DNA from: Gemmatimonadales bacterium
GTDB taxonomy: Bacteria; Gemmatimonadota; Gemmatimonadetes; Palauibacterales; Palauibacteraceae
Length of the DNA: 54,668 bases
Assembly: GCA_009841005.1 (NCBI GenBank)
Contig: VXMR01000139.1
Location: 1-54,668, forward strand
Direction: 5' to 3'
Below are positions 33,719 through 41,109 of the stretch, piece by piece; position 1 is the stretch's first letter, and the number at the start of each line of letters is the position of its first letter. Under the pieces are notes generated by a model. The model searched no databases, had not been told where the DNA came from, and saw only the letters and a list, made by a program, of their open reading frames with translations. A program made the position numbers and the translations under genes.

Positions 33719-34657
33719 TCAGAAGTCCTGGACGAGTTCCCTCATGCGGCGCTTCGTCGCGTCATCCGGCAGACGGCCGAAGGCGCCTTCGATGTTCTCC
33801 GTCATGTGGTCCGGGTTCGTCGTCTCCGTGAGGGCGCACGTCACGGCGGGGTGCGCCAGGATGTACTTGAGGGAGAACTGCGCCCAGCTCGCGCAGTCGA
33901 ACTCCGCCGCCCACTCGGGTAACTCGTGTCCGCTCACGCGGCCGAAGTAGCTGCCGTTCATGAACGGGCGGTTGATGAGGACGGCGAGCCCGAGATCTTG
34001 CGCAAGCGGCAGAAGACGGTCCTCCGCGTTCGGCTCCATCACCGAGTAGTTCACCTGGACGAAGTCGAGGGGCTGCGTCCGCATGAACGACTCGAACGCT
34101 TCGTGCTGGGGGATGCTGGAGGTGGTGACGCCGATGTAGCGCGCCTCGCCGGAGTCCTTCCAGCGGAGCACGTTCGGCCAGTGCACGTCCAGGTCGCGCA
34201 TGCTCTCGACCTCGAGCAGGTCCAGGGTGCGGCTTCCGACGAGCCGCTGGTTCTGCCGCATGTGCTCGATGCCCGCGGCTTCCCCGTCCGTGTTGATCTT
34301 CGTCGCGACGAAGAGGCGGCCGCTGAACTCCGGCGCCGTCAGGACCGTGCCGAACTCCGCGTCGATCTCCGGCGTGCGCGGCGAGGTGTCCACGACCCGG
34401 CCGCCGTGATCGAGAAGCACGCGGATCACGCCCGCCACGGGCTCCGTCCCTTCGGTCGGGATCTCGAGCACGGGCTTCGAGGAGCCAAAGCCGACGATGG
34501 GCAGCGTCTCCTCCGTTCCCGGGATCGGTCGGGTGGGAAGCATCTCCTGGACCGACGGCGTGTTTCCGAACAGCGTGCGCGGGGTAGCCAGCGCGACGCC
34601 GGCGCCCGCCAGACAAGACAGAAAGTCGCGGCGCGTCGTTTCACTCAGCTTCGCCAT
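33719..34657 (-). CDS. Aldo/keto reductase-fold protein, Tat-exported, degenerate active site
   Basis: A 312-residue AKR-family barrel with a Tat signal at its N-terminus (TTRRDFLSCLAGAGVALATP). The fold is shown by ETLPIVGFGSSKPV, GRVVDTSPRTPEI, FVATKI, ARYIGVTTSSI and FVQVNYSVMEPNAEDRLLPL. Of the catalytic tetrad Asp-Tyr-Lys-His, the Asp and Lys are visible, but the position of Tyr in the usual DTAxxYG is not a Tyr here, and the usual strand-end QLHxxD is LLEVESMRD. It may therefore not reduce carbonyls with NADPH, a cofactor also scarce outside the cytosol. Function unknown. Confidence 0.82.
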   Translation of the reverse strand: MAKLSETTRRDFLSCLAGAGVALATPRTLFGNTPSVQEMLPTRPIPGTEETLPIVGFGSSKPVLEIPTEGTEPVAGVIRVLLDHGGRVVDTSPRTPEIDAEFGTVLTAPEFSGRLFVATKINTDGEAAGIEHMRQNQRLVGSRTLDLLEVESMRDLDVHWPNVLRWKDSGEARYIGVTTSSIPQHEAFESFMRTQPLDFVQVNYSVMEPNAEDRLLPLAQDLGLAVLINRPFMNGSYFGRVSGHELPEWAAEFDCASWAQFSLKYILAHPAVTCALTETTNPDHMTENIEGAFGRLPDDATKRRMRELVQDF

Positions 34658-34697
34658 CGAAGACCTTCCTCCACAGATTGCCTGGAGGCGTCGCGGG

Positions 34698-35948
34698 TCA
34701 GGGACCCAGCGCCCCCACGGGGATCACGCTCACCCCATCCTCCCGGTTGTAACCATACCCGCTGCTTACGATCACGCCCAGCGCGGCCGGCGGCCCCATC
34801 CGATCCGAGTCCACCTTTTGCGCCAGGCGGAGCAGGTTGTCCGCAGCTTCGTCGACCCTTCCCTCGCCGAGCTTAACCTCGAAAGCCGCCCAGCGACCAT
34901 CGTTGCACTGTATGATCGCGTCTACCTCGAGGCCGGCCTTTTCGCGGTAGTGAAACACGTCGGCGTCCGCTGCCTGGGCGTACACCCTCAGATCCCGCAC
35001 GACCATCGACTCGAAGAGGAGTCCCAGGAAGTCGAGGTCGCGGAGCAGCCGCGTGGGAGTCGCGCGCACGGCCGCCACGGCGAGAGAGGGATCCGCAAGG
35101 TGCCGGATCGGCTTGTGTCTCAGCACCGACCGGGATCGCAGGTGCGTGGGCCAGGCGGGTTGGTTCTCCAGGATCATTATGCGTTCCAGCGCCCTCAGAT
35201 ACTCGGCGGCCGTGTGCTCCTTGATGGCGGACACGCCTTCGCCGGTGTCGGAGGCGAGGGTCGCCGTCGCTGCCGGCGTCGCGACGTTCCGGGCCAGGGA
35301 CCGAAGGAGCATGCCCACTCTCACTGGATCCCTCCTCCTGCCGTCGCCGTTGGCGATGTCGAGACGACGAATCTCGTCCAGGTGGTCCCTGTTCGCTCTG
35401 AGCGCGACTTCGGTGCTGGACTCGAGGTTCAGAGGCCAGCCACCGATGCAGATCAGTTCCGCCAGATCGCCAAGCGGAATCACCGACCTGTCCGCCCCGG
35501 CACGCGCCCCTTCCAGGAGGCCCGCCAGCGAGATTTCACCGGAAGCGCGACCCAGTTCGAAGAGTGAGAACGGACGCATGCGGAGTCTTGTAAGGCGTCC
35601 CGCCCCGGTGTGGCGCGTCGCGTCGTCGGCTGGAACGGCGGATCCGGTGAGGATGAACTGACCCGGGAGGCCACGATCGTCGACGGCCCTCCGGACGTGG
35701 TTCCAGATCGCCGGCTCCAACTGCCATTCGTCGATCAGCCGCGGCACGTCGCCGCTCAGGACGCGGGCGGGCTCGAGCCTGGCCAGGCGCCGGGCCACAT
35801 CGTCGATGTCCAGCCGCGCCTCGCTGGCGGCGATTTGCCGCGCCGTGGTGGTCTTTCCACAAGCCCGGGGACCCTCGATGACCACCGCGCCGGTGGCCTG
35901 CAAGCGCTCGGTGAGTTCGCGGTCGACGATTCTGGAACGATAGGCCAA
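34698..35948 (-). CDS. AAA-type ATPase with DUF4143 domain
   Basis: A 416-residue ATPase. The Walker A motif is VVIEGPRACGKTTTARQIA, Walker B-like LIDEWQLEPAIWNHVRRAVD, and FILTGSAVPADD supplies the sensor-type strand. The C-terminal DUF4143 domain ends with a restriction-endonuclease-like core (VFHYREKAGLEVDAIIQ ... WAAFEVKLG). This family is widespread in genomes as a mobile-type accessory gene; its role is unknown, perhaps defence or DNA-related. A second, quite different member is encoded at 44536-45690. A 23-bp-period repeat array lies upstream of its start. Confidence 0.88.
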   Translation of the reverse strand: MAYRSRIVDRELTERLQATGAVVIEGPRACGKTTTARQIAASEARLDIDDVARRLARLEPARVLSGDVPRLIDEWQLEPAIWNHVRRAVDDRGLPGQFILTGSAVPADDATRHTGAGRLTRLRMRPFSLFELGRASGEISLAGLLEGARAGADRSVIPLGDLAELICIGGWPLNLESSTEVALRANRDHLDEIRRLDIANGDGRRRDPVRVGMLLRSLARNVATPAATATLASDTGEGVSAIKEHTAAEYLRALERIMILENQPAWPTHLRSRSVLRHKPIRHLADPSLAVAAVRATPTRLLRDLDFLGLLFESMVVRDLRVYAQAADADVFHYREKAGLEVDAIIQCNDGRWAAFEVKLGEGRVDEAADNLLRLAQKVDSDRMGPPAALGVIVSSGYGYNREDGVSVIPVGALGP

Positions 35949-36026
35949 TGGAGCACCTGCACCGGTTGGATCGGATCGTTACTAGGCAGAATCGTAATCG
36001 TTCGGAAGGGCTGAGGAAAGGTACAG

Positions 36027-36118
36027 CGGCAGATTTGGCCTAGTTTTAACGGCAGAAACGGACACAGATCACCGGCAGAAATGGCAACGATACAGCGGCA
36101 GGTTTGGACACGCTGGCG
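36027..36118. repeat. Four-copy array of a 13-bp box at exact 23-bp period
   Basis: CGGCAGATTTGGC (36027), CGGCAGAAACGGA (36050), CGGCAGAAATGGC (36073) and CGGCAGGTTTGGA (36096) begin exactly 23 bases apart, with 10 variable bases after each box. The array lies in the 234-bp gap between the DUF4143 ATPase start and the TmpA-like gene end. Even spacing close to two helical turns suggests binding sites for an oligomeric protein, as at transposon ends (the IS21 type has such multiple terminal repeats), iteron origins or regulatory arrays. No transposase or replication gene is adjacent. Confidence 0.75.
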
Positions 36119-36123
36119 TCAAA

Positions 36124-36166
36124 TAACCATGCAAACCTTACATCGCACGTTAGATTTGCATGGTTA
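36124..36166. repeat. 12-bp perfect inverted repeat, AT-rich
   Basis: TAACCATGCAAA (36124-36135) and TTTGCATGGTTA (36155-36166) form a perfect inverted repeat around 19 bases. It lies 17 bases after the stop of the minus-strand TmpA-like gene and next to the 23-bp array. It could be a terminator without a T-tract, an operator, or the end of a lost mobile element. Confidence 0.55.
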
Positions 36167-36182
36167 CGACGGGTCAGGAGCC

Positions 36183-37298
36183 TCAGGCGCGGCCGGTGCG
36201 GCGGAGGAGTCTGAGGTGGGTGCGGACGTTGTCGTGTTCGAAGTAGGCGTCCTGCAGGTGGCGCGCCCCGGACGACACCATCTCGGTGCGGCCGTGGAGC
36301 ACACGGTGTCCGGCGCACAGCAGGATCATCCCGCCCTCCAACCGGAAGGTCACTTGGGCGCCGGGGTCGTTGACGCGGCGCGACAGTTCGTGGTAGGCGG
36401 CGTAGAACTCGCCCAGCCGGGGCTCCGAGAGGGGGATGGCCTGCATCTGCGCCGTGTTGAAGCGGATCATCCTGATCTCCCCGTCGGTGTCCAGGTCGAC
36501 CATGGGGTTGGCCGCGTAGCACTCGTATTCGTCGCTGAAGATGCGGAACGGAACCCGCACCGAGCACAGCGCGTCGAACTTGTCGGGGTGCTCGCGACGT
36601 AGCGCATCGAGCAGGCCGAAACCGTCCACGACGGTCGACGCGCCACCCTCGCACTCGTTCACGAGCATGTGTAGCGCCTGCACGCTCGGGGGCCACGTGT
36701 AGCTGGTGAAATCGTTGTGCACTCCGACGGCCAGAGCCGTGTGCGCGATGTTGTATCCCTTCGGATCGAGCTTGACGTTGTGGATGCGCTCGAACAGGAC
36801 CTCCCGGACCGGACCCAGCCGGGGCGCGAGTTCCTCCAGCGAATCCGGTACGGTGGGGGCGTCGACCAGCACGCAGACCCCGGTGCGCAGAAACTCCTCG
36901 ATCAACTCCGCCGCCGCGCTGTCGTCCGCCAGGAACCGCCGGTAGTCGAACCTCCGCGGCTCGAACCCGCCGTCCCAGTGCTGCAACGCGGGACGAGGCC
37001 GGCTCAGGAGACCGCGGATGTCGCTCGACCGGTATCGGGTACGGTGTCCGTCCGGCCACGCGATGGAGATCGCCTCGTCGTTGGATCCGCCGCCTTCGAT
37101 GGCGACCGTCGACGGCCTCAGGTCGCTGGGGACGCGGAAGACGTGGAACCGCTTCTCCGTGGTCTGCTCCACGGAGCACTCGCCGCAGCCGCAGTTGTCG
37201 CGCAGCCAGAGGTAGGGGAGATCGGTGCGTTCGCCATCGCTCCAGACCGCGGTCAGGGCGTCGCCGTTCTGCACGAGACTGCTGATCGAGGCACCCAT
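36183..37298 (-). CDS. tmpA: TmpA-like 2-oxoglutarate/Fe(II) dioxygenase (gamma-butyrobetaine hydroxylase family)
   Basis: A 371-residue dioxygenase. Its N-terminal DUF971 domain holds Cys36, Cys38 and Cys41 in LRDNCGCGECS plus His85, the zinc site of gamma-butyrobetaine hydroxylase. The catalytic domain has His194 and Asp196 (GVHNDFTSY) and the distal His335 with Arg337 (HRVLHGR), binding Fe(II) and 2-oxoglutarate. The gene is divergent from an HD-domain oxygenase gene of the TmpB type. That pairing is characteristic of TmpA/TmpB, where TmpA hydroxylates 2-trimethylaminoethylphosphonate at C1. A true gamma-butyrobetaine hydroxylase making carnitine is the main alternative. A strong ribosome site (GGGAGGA) precedes the ATG. 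Confidence 0.8.
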   Translation of the reverse strand: MGASISSLVQNGDALTAVWSDGERTDLPYLWLRDNCGCGECSVEQTTEKRFHVFRVPSDLRPSTVAIEGGGSNDEAISIAWPDGHRTRYRSSDIRGLLSRPRPALQHWDGGFEPRRFDYRRFLADDSAAAELIEEFLRTGVCVLVDAPTVPDSLEELAPRLGPVREVLFERIHNVKLDPKGYNIAHTALAVGVHNDFTSYTWPPSVQALHMLVNECEGGASTVVDGFGLLDALRREHPDKFDALCSVRVPFRIFSDEYECYAANPMVDLDTDGEIRMIRFNTAQMQAIPLSEPRLGEFYAAYHELSRRVNDPGAQVTFRLEGGMILLCAGHRVLHGRTEMVSSGARHLQDAYFEHDNVRTHLRLLRRTGRA

Positions 37299-37337
37299 GG
37301 TCGATCCTCCCGGTCCGTGGTCACCGGCCTCCAGTGA

Positions 37338-37367
37338 ACGCTACGGACGCCCGAGCGATCTTGACAA
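37338..37367 (-). promoter_or_regulatory. Candidate promoter of the TmpA-like gene
   Basis: On the minus strand TTGTCA (37362-37367) and TAGCGT (37338-37343) are 18 bases apart, about 40 bases before the ATG at 37298. On the plus strand the same spot holds a perfect TTGACA (37361-37366), which could serve the TmpB-like gene, although no good -10 follows at 17 bases. The 139-bp gap may thus hold a divergent, co-regulated promoter pair. Confidence 0.45.
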
Positions 37368-37437
37368 TGCCCTTCGCTTGGGCCGACGCTGCGGCGAGGA
37401 GCCCCCGATCGAACCCCTCAAGCGGAGAGTGACCCGC

Positions 37438-38058
37438 ATGCCCCGTACGGCTGGGACGAGCGCCGAAGCGAGCGCGGAGCCGAGCGGCCCCGTGGTCAGC
37501 TTCACCCGCATGGAGGACGGCACCCGCGAGGACTACGAACTGCTCTCGCGCCTCGAGGACGATTTCGCTGCCGACACCGCGGACCGCGTCCTGGCGCACC
37601 TCCGCCAGCTCTCCGGCTCGGTCGGCGGCTACCAGGTGGACCGGCTGGAGCACTCCCTGCAGAGCGCGACCCGCGCCCACCGCGACGGCGCGGAGGAGGA
37701 GATGGTGGTCGCCGCGCTCCTGCACGACATCGACGATCTGCTGGCCCCGCACAGCCACGGCGAGCTGGCCGCGCTCCTCCTGCGCCCCTTCGTGACCGAG
37801 CGGACGCACTGGATCGTCCGGCACCACGGCCTGTTCCAGCTCGTCTACTACGCCCACCACCTGGGCCGCGACCGCAACGCGCGCGACAGGTACCGCGACC
37901 ACCCCTGGTACCAGGACGCCGTGGACTTCTGCCACCGCTGGGACCAGTCCTCGTTCGATCCCGACTACGATTCGCTGCCGCTGGAGTTCTTCGAGCCAAT
38001 GGTCCGCCGGATCTTCGCGCGCGACCCGTTCAGCCTCTGGCCGAGGGGGCGGTCGTGA
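37438..38058 (+). CDS. tmpB: TmpB-like HD-domain mixed-valent diiron oxygenase
   Basis: A 206-residue HD-domain protein. Metal ligands are visible: His72 (RLEHSLQSATRA), His96-Asp97 (ALLHDIDDLL), a His near 107 (HSHGELAA), His residues at 124-130 (RTHWIVRHHG) and Asp169 (CHRWDQSSFDPDYD). The stretch LPLEFFEPMVRRIF is typical of the TmpB/PhnZ-like oxygenase subgroup rather than nucleotide phosphohydrolases. TmpB cleaves the hydroxylated phosphonate made by TmpA to glycine betaine and phosphate. The ATG at 37438 is preferred (GGAGAG upstream); GTG 37429 is possible. Its stop overlaps the next gene (GTGA). Confidence 0.8.
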   Translation: MPRTAGTSAEASAEPSGPVVSFTRMEDGTREDYELLSRLEDDFAADTADRVLAHLRQLSGSVGGYQVDRLEHSLQSATRAHRDGAEEEMVVAALLHDIDDLLAPHSHGELAALLLRPFVTERTHWIVRHHGLFQLVYYAHHLGRDRNARDRYRDHPWYQDAVDFCHRWDQSSFDPDYDSLPLEFFEPMVRRIFARDPFSLWPRGRS

Positions 38059-39536
38059 CCGCGCCGCCGCGGCGCCTCGACCTTCATTCGATCCGCGCGG
38101 CCGCGGTTGCCGCGGTCCTGGCCGGGGCGCTGGCAGGCTGCGCCCCGGGTGGCGACGACGAACTGCAAGCCCAGCTCGACGCCGTCTTCACCGACTACTC
38201 CAGCGCCGATGGGCCCGGCTGCTCCTTGGGCGTGATCCGGGACGGCCGCCTGATCCACGCCGCCGGCTACGGCGCCGCCAACCTCGACTACGGCATCCCG
38301 AACCGCCCCGCGACCATCTATCGCATCGCGTCCGTCTCCAAGCAGTTCACGGCCGGTGCCGTCGCCCTCCTCGCCCTCCGGGGAGAGGTGGACCTGGACG
38401 CTCCCGTCCAGCGCTACGTTCCCGAGTTCCCCGACTACCCCGACCCTCCCACGGTCCGACACCTCATCCACCATACCTCCGGCGTGCGCGACTACCTCGG
38501 GGTCTTCTCCCTGGCGGGGAGCCGGAGCGAGGACTTCATCACGAATCCAGACATCCTCGACGCGATCCACCGGCAGCGCGAACTCAACTTCCCGCCGGGC
38601 GCCGAGTACCTGTACAGCAACTCCGGCTACGTCCTGCTCGCCGAGATCGTGGCCAGGGTATCGGGTCAGAGCCTGCGCGAGTTCGCCCAGGCCGAGTTCT
38701 TCGATCCCCTCGGCATGCCTCGCACGCACTTCCACGACGACCACAACGAGGTCGTCTCCGACCGGGCCACCGGCTATTCGCCCACCGATGACGGCTTCCG
38801 GATCGACATGACGACGCTCGACGTCGTCGGAGACGGCGGCATCTACACTTCGGTCGAGGAGTGGCCCGCGTGGGACCGCAACCTCACCGAGGGCACGGTC
38901 GGCGGACCCGAATGGGTCGCGCTCATGCACGAGCGGGGCGTGCTCACCTCCGGCGACACGATTCCCTACGCCTTCGGCCTCTCCCACGGCGAACACCGGG
39001 GGGTGGCCACGGTGGGGCACAGCGGCTCGTGGGTGGGCTACCGCACGGGCATGTCCCGCTATCCGGACGCCGGCTACTCGTTCGTGGCTCTGTGCAACCG
39101 GTCGAGGATCGATCCCATGGCCCTCATCCGGAGCACGGCCGAGATCTACCTGGAAGACGTGATGGACCCGCCCGAGGAGGTCGCCGACGTGGCGGAGGCT
39201 GCGGAGGCGGAGACGGCGGAGGAGGCCCCAGCGGAGGACGACGCCTCCGACGCTCAGCCCGACCGAGATATCCCGAATCGGTCGCGTTACGCCGGATCCT
39301 TCTACAGCCCCGAACTGGACGCCACCTATCGGATCGAGGAGGAGGGCTCCGCGGGGCTCACCCTTCGCGTCGGACGGCGGGACCCGGTTGCGCTCGTGGC
39401 CGAAGCCGACGGGCAGCTCACGGTCGAGGACGGGCCGACCCTCCGGTTCTCCGACCTCGTCGGCGGCCGGTACGAGGCGATGATCGTCGACGCGGGGCGG
39501 GTCAGGAACCTGCGGTTCGCGCGGACGGAGGGGTAG
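38055..39536 (+). CDS. Lipoprotein serine hydrolase, class C beta-lactamase fold
   Basis: A 493-residue protein with a lipoprotein signal (AAVLAGALAGC, lipobox LAGC). The domain has S-x-x-K in IASVSKQFTAG, Y-x-N in YLYSNSGYVLLAEI and H-S-G in VGHSGSWVGY, so the active site is intact. A linker rich in Glu and Ala (VADVAEAAEAETAEEAPAED) joins it to a C-terminal lipocalin-like domain starting RYAGSFYSPELDATYRI, common in this family. GTG 38055 overlaps the TmpB-like stop, suggesting co-translation, but a functional link to phosphonate use is not evident. Substrate may be a peptide or ester. Confidence 0.88.
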   Translation: MTAPPRRLDLHSIRAAAVAAVLAGALAGCAPGGDDELQAQLDAVFTDYSSADGPGCSLGVIRDGRLIHAAGYGAANLDYGIPNRPATIYRIASVSKQFTAGAVALLALRGEVDLDAPVQRYVPEFPDYPDPPTVRHLIHHTSGVRDYLGVFSLAGSRSEDFITNPDILDAIHRQRELNFPPGAEYLYSNSGYVLLAEIVARVSGQSLREFAQAEFFDPLGMPRTHFHDDHNEVVSDRATGYSPTDDGFRIDMTTLDVVGDGGIYTSVEEWPAWDRNLTEGTVGGPEWVALMHERGVLTSGDTIPYAFGLSHGEHRGVATVGHSGSWVGYRTGMSRYPDAGYSFVALCNRSRIDPMALIRSTAEIYLEDVMDPPEEVADVAEAAEAETAEEAPAEDDASDAQPDRDIPNRSRYAGSFYSPELDATYRIEEEGSAGLTLRVGRRDPVALVAEADGQLTVEDGPTLRFSDLVGGRYEAMIVDAGRVRNLRFARTEG

Positions 39537-39541
39537 CAAGG

Positions 39542-39949
39542 CTGGTTGCGAAGCTCCTCTCGGGCGGCAATCCCCAGATTCCGAAGGGGGATGGTGATGC
39601 GCCCGTGCAAGACTACATCGCGGCCATGCCGGGCTGGAAGCGGGAGGTCGGCCGCCACCTCGACGCACTCATCGAGCGGAGCGTGCCGGACGTCCGCAAG
39701 GCGGTCCGCTGGAACTCGCCCTTCTACGGCATCGAGAACCAGGGCTGGTTCCTCTCGTTCCATTGTTTCACGCGGTACATCAAGGTGACTTTCCTCAACG
39801 GCGCTTCGCTGCGTCCCGCGCCGCCGGTGAAATCGAAGCACGAGCACGTCCGGTACTTCCACATCCATGAGGAGGACGAGGCGGACGAAGACCGTCTGGC
39901 GGGCTGGCTTCGGCAGGCATCGGCGCTCCCCGGAGAGGACCTTTTCTGA
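39542..39949 (+). CDS. DUF1801 family protein (YdhG-like), unusual start
   Basis: About 135 residues of a DUF1801 protein: KLLSGGNPQIPKGDGDAPVQ leads into AMPGWKREVGRHLDALIERS, VRWNSPFYGIENQGWFLSFH and RYFHIHEEDE. The family, related to frataxin-like YdhG, has no firm biochemical role. The start is unclear. The conserved N-terminal block extends upstream to about 39542, where the only in-frame candidate is CTG; a GTG at 39605 would remove that block. The TGA overlaps the next ATG (TGATG). It begins right after the hydrolase stop and belongs to the same transcript. Confidence 0.75.
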   Translation: MVAKLLSGGNPQIPKGDGDAPVQDYIAAMPGWKREVGRHLDALIERSVPDVRKAVRWNSPFYGIENQGWFLSFHCFTRYIKVTFLNGASLRPAPPVKSKHEHVRYFHIHEEDEADEDRLAGWLRQASALPGEDLF

Positions 39950-41088
39950 TGATTGAATGGCTGGGGATCGGTCACCTGTTCGAGCTTTCGGGGACGGAAG
40001 CGGTCGCGGGCTTCCTCGCCCCGCTGGCGATCTGCGCCGCGTTCTTCGTGGTACAGCTCATCCTGCCTGGAAGGCGGGTGCCCGGCTACGTCATCGACGC
40101 GGAGACCGGCGAGCCCCGCAGCTACCGGCTGAACGGCCTGCTCGTGTTCGTGCTCGCGGAACTCGTGTGGGCGCTCGAACTCACCGGGATGCCGCGGGAC
40201 TGGTTCTACCGGTCCACCGCCTACCAGGTCGCCGGCGGCACGATCCTGTGCCTGATCTTCGCCCTCCTCGCCGTGTTCGGCGGGTCGCGCGCCAAGGTGG
40301 AGCGTCCGCTCGCCGCCCTGTGGGAAGGGCGCGTCCTCGAGCTCTCGTTCTTCAACGAGCGCTTCGACGTGAAGATGTTCCTGTACGTCGTCGGCGGGAC
40401 GATGCTGTCGCTGAACGCCCTCTCCGGAGCCGCCTACCACTACGGGCTCTTCGGCGCGGACTCGAATCCCGGCGTCTTCCTGTACGCGGCGTTCCTCACC
40501 TTCTACGTCTTCGATTACTTCATCTTCGAGCGCGTCCAGCTCTACACGTTCGACGTGATCCACGAGAAGCTCGGCTTCAAGATGATCTGGGGCGGGATCC
40601 TGGTGTACGGGTGGCTCTACATCCTGCCGCTGTGGGGCATGGCCGTGTACCCGGACCCCGGCTTCGCCGCGCCCTGGCGACAGGTGTGGCTGATCGGCGC
40701 CCCGGCGCTGTTCCTCGTTGCATGGGGCATCACGCGCGGCGCCAACATGCAGAAGTACACCTTCAAGCGCTGGCCCGAGCGCAAGTTCCTCGGCCTCATC
40801 GAACCCGAGTACATCGAGGCCGGCGACCGCAAGATCCTGTGCAGCGGCCTGTGGGGCGGCGCCCGCCACTTCAACTATCTCGGCGAGGGTTTCTTCTCCC
40901 TCTCCATCGCCCTCGTGTTCGGCTACTTCGCCAACCCCTGGGCCTGGACCTACTTCGTGTTCATCGTCGGCCTGTTCATTTTCCGACAGCGCTTCGACGA
41001 CCAGTTCTGCGCCGAAAAATACGGCCCCGAGAAGTGGGCCGAGTACCAGGCGCGGGTGAGATACCGAATTATCCCCGGCATCTATTGA
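39949..41088 (+). CDS. Sterol reductase-like membrane protein (ERG4/ERG24 family)
   Basis: A 379-residue polytopic membrane protein of the delta-14/delta-24(28)/7-dehydrocholesterol reductase family. The C-terminal half contains ILCSGLWGGARHFNYLGEGF, RQRFDDQFCAEKYGPEKWAE and RVRYRIIPGIY, the NADPH- and sterol-site signatures of eukaryotic reductases. Upstream are YDFVIHEK-like regions (TFDVIHEKLGFKMIWGG). No squalene epoxidase or lanosterol synthase gene is in the window. Bacterial members may act on diet- or host-derived sterols or other polycyclic lipids. Start ATG 39949 overlaps the DUF1801 stop. Confidence 0.85.
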   Translation: MIEWLGIGHLFELSGTEAVAGFLAPLAICAAFFVVQLILPGRRVPGYVIDAETGEPRSYRLNGLLVFVLAELVWALELTGMPRDWFYRSTAYQVAGGTILCLIFALLAVFGGSRAKVERPLAALWEGRVLELSFFNERFDVKMFLYVVGGTMLSLNALSGAAYHYGLFGADSNPGVFLYAAFLTFYVFDYFIFERVQLYTFDVIHEKLGFKMIWGGILVYGWLYILPLWGMAVYPDPGFAAPWRQVWLIGAPALFLVAWGITRGANMQKYTFKRWPERKFLGLIEPEYIEAGDRKILCSGLWGGARHFNYLGEGFFSLSIALVFGYFANPWAWTYFVFIVGLFIFRQRFDDQFCAEKYGPEKWAEYQARVRYRIIPGIY

Positions 41089-41109
41089 TACCCGGGCGCA
41101 CGGCGAGTC

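Noticed and set aside
36027..36118. CRISPR array
   Set aside because: The repeat is only 13 bases and the spacers 10 bases, far below CRISPR dimensions, and no cas gene is present.
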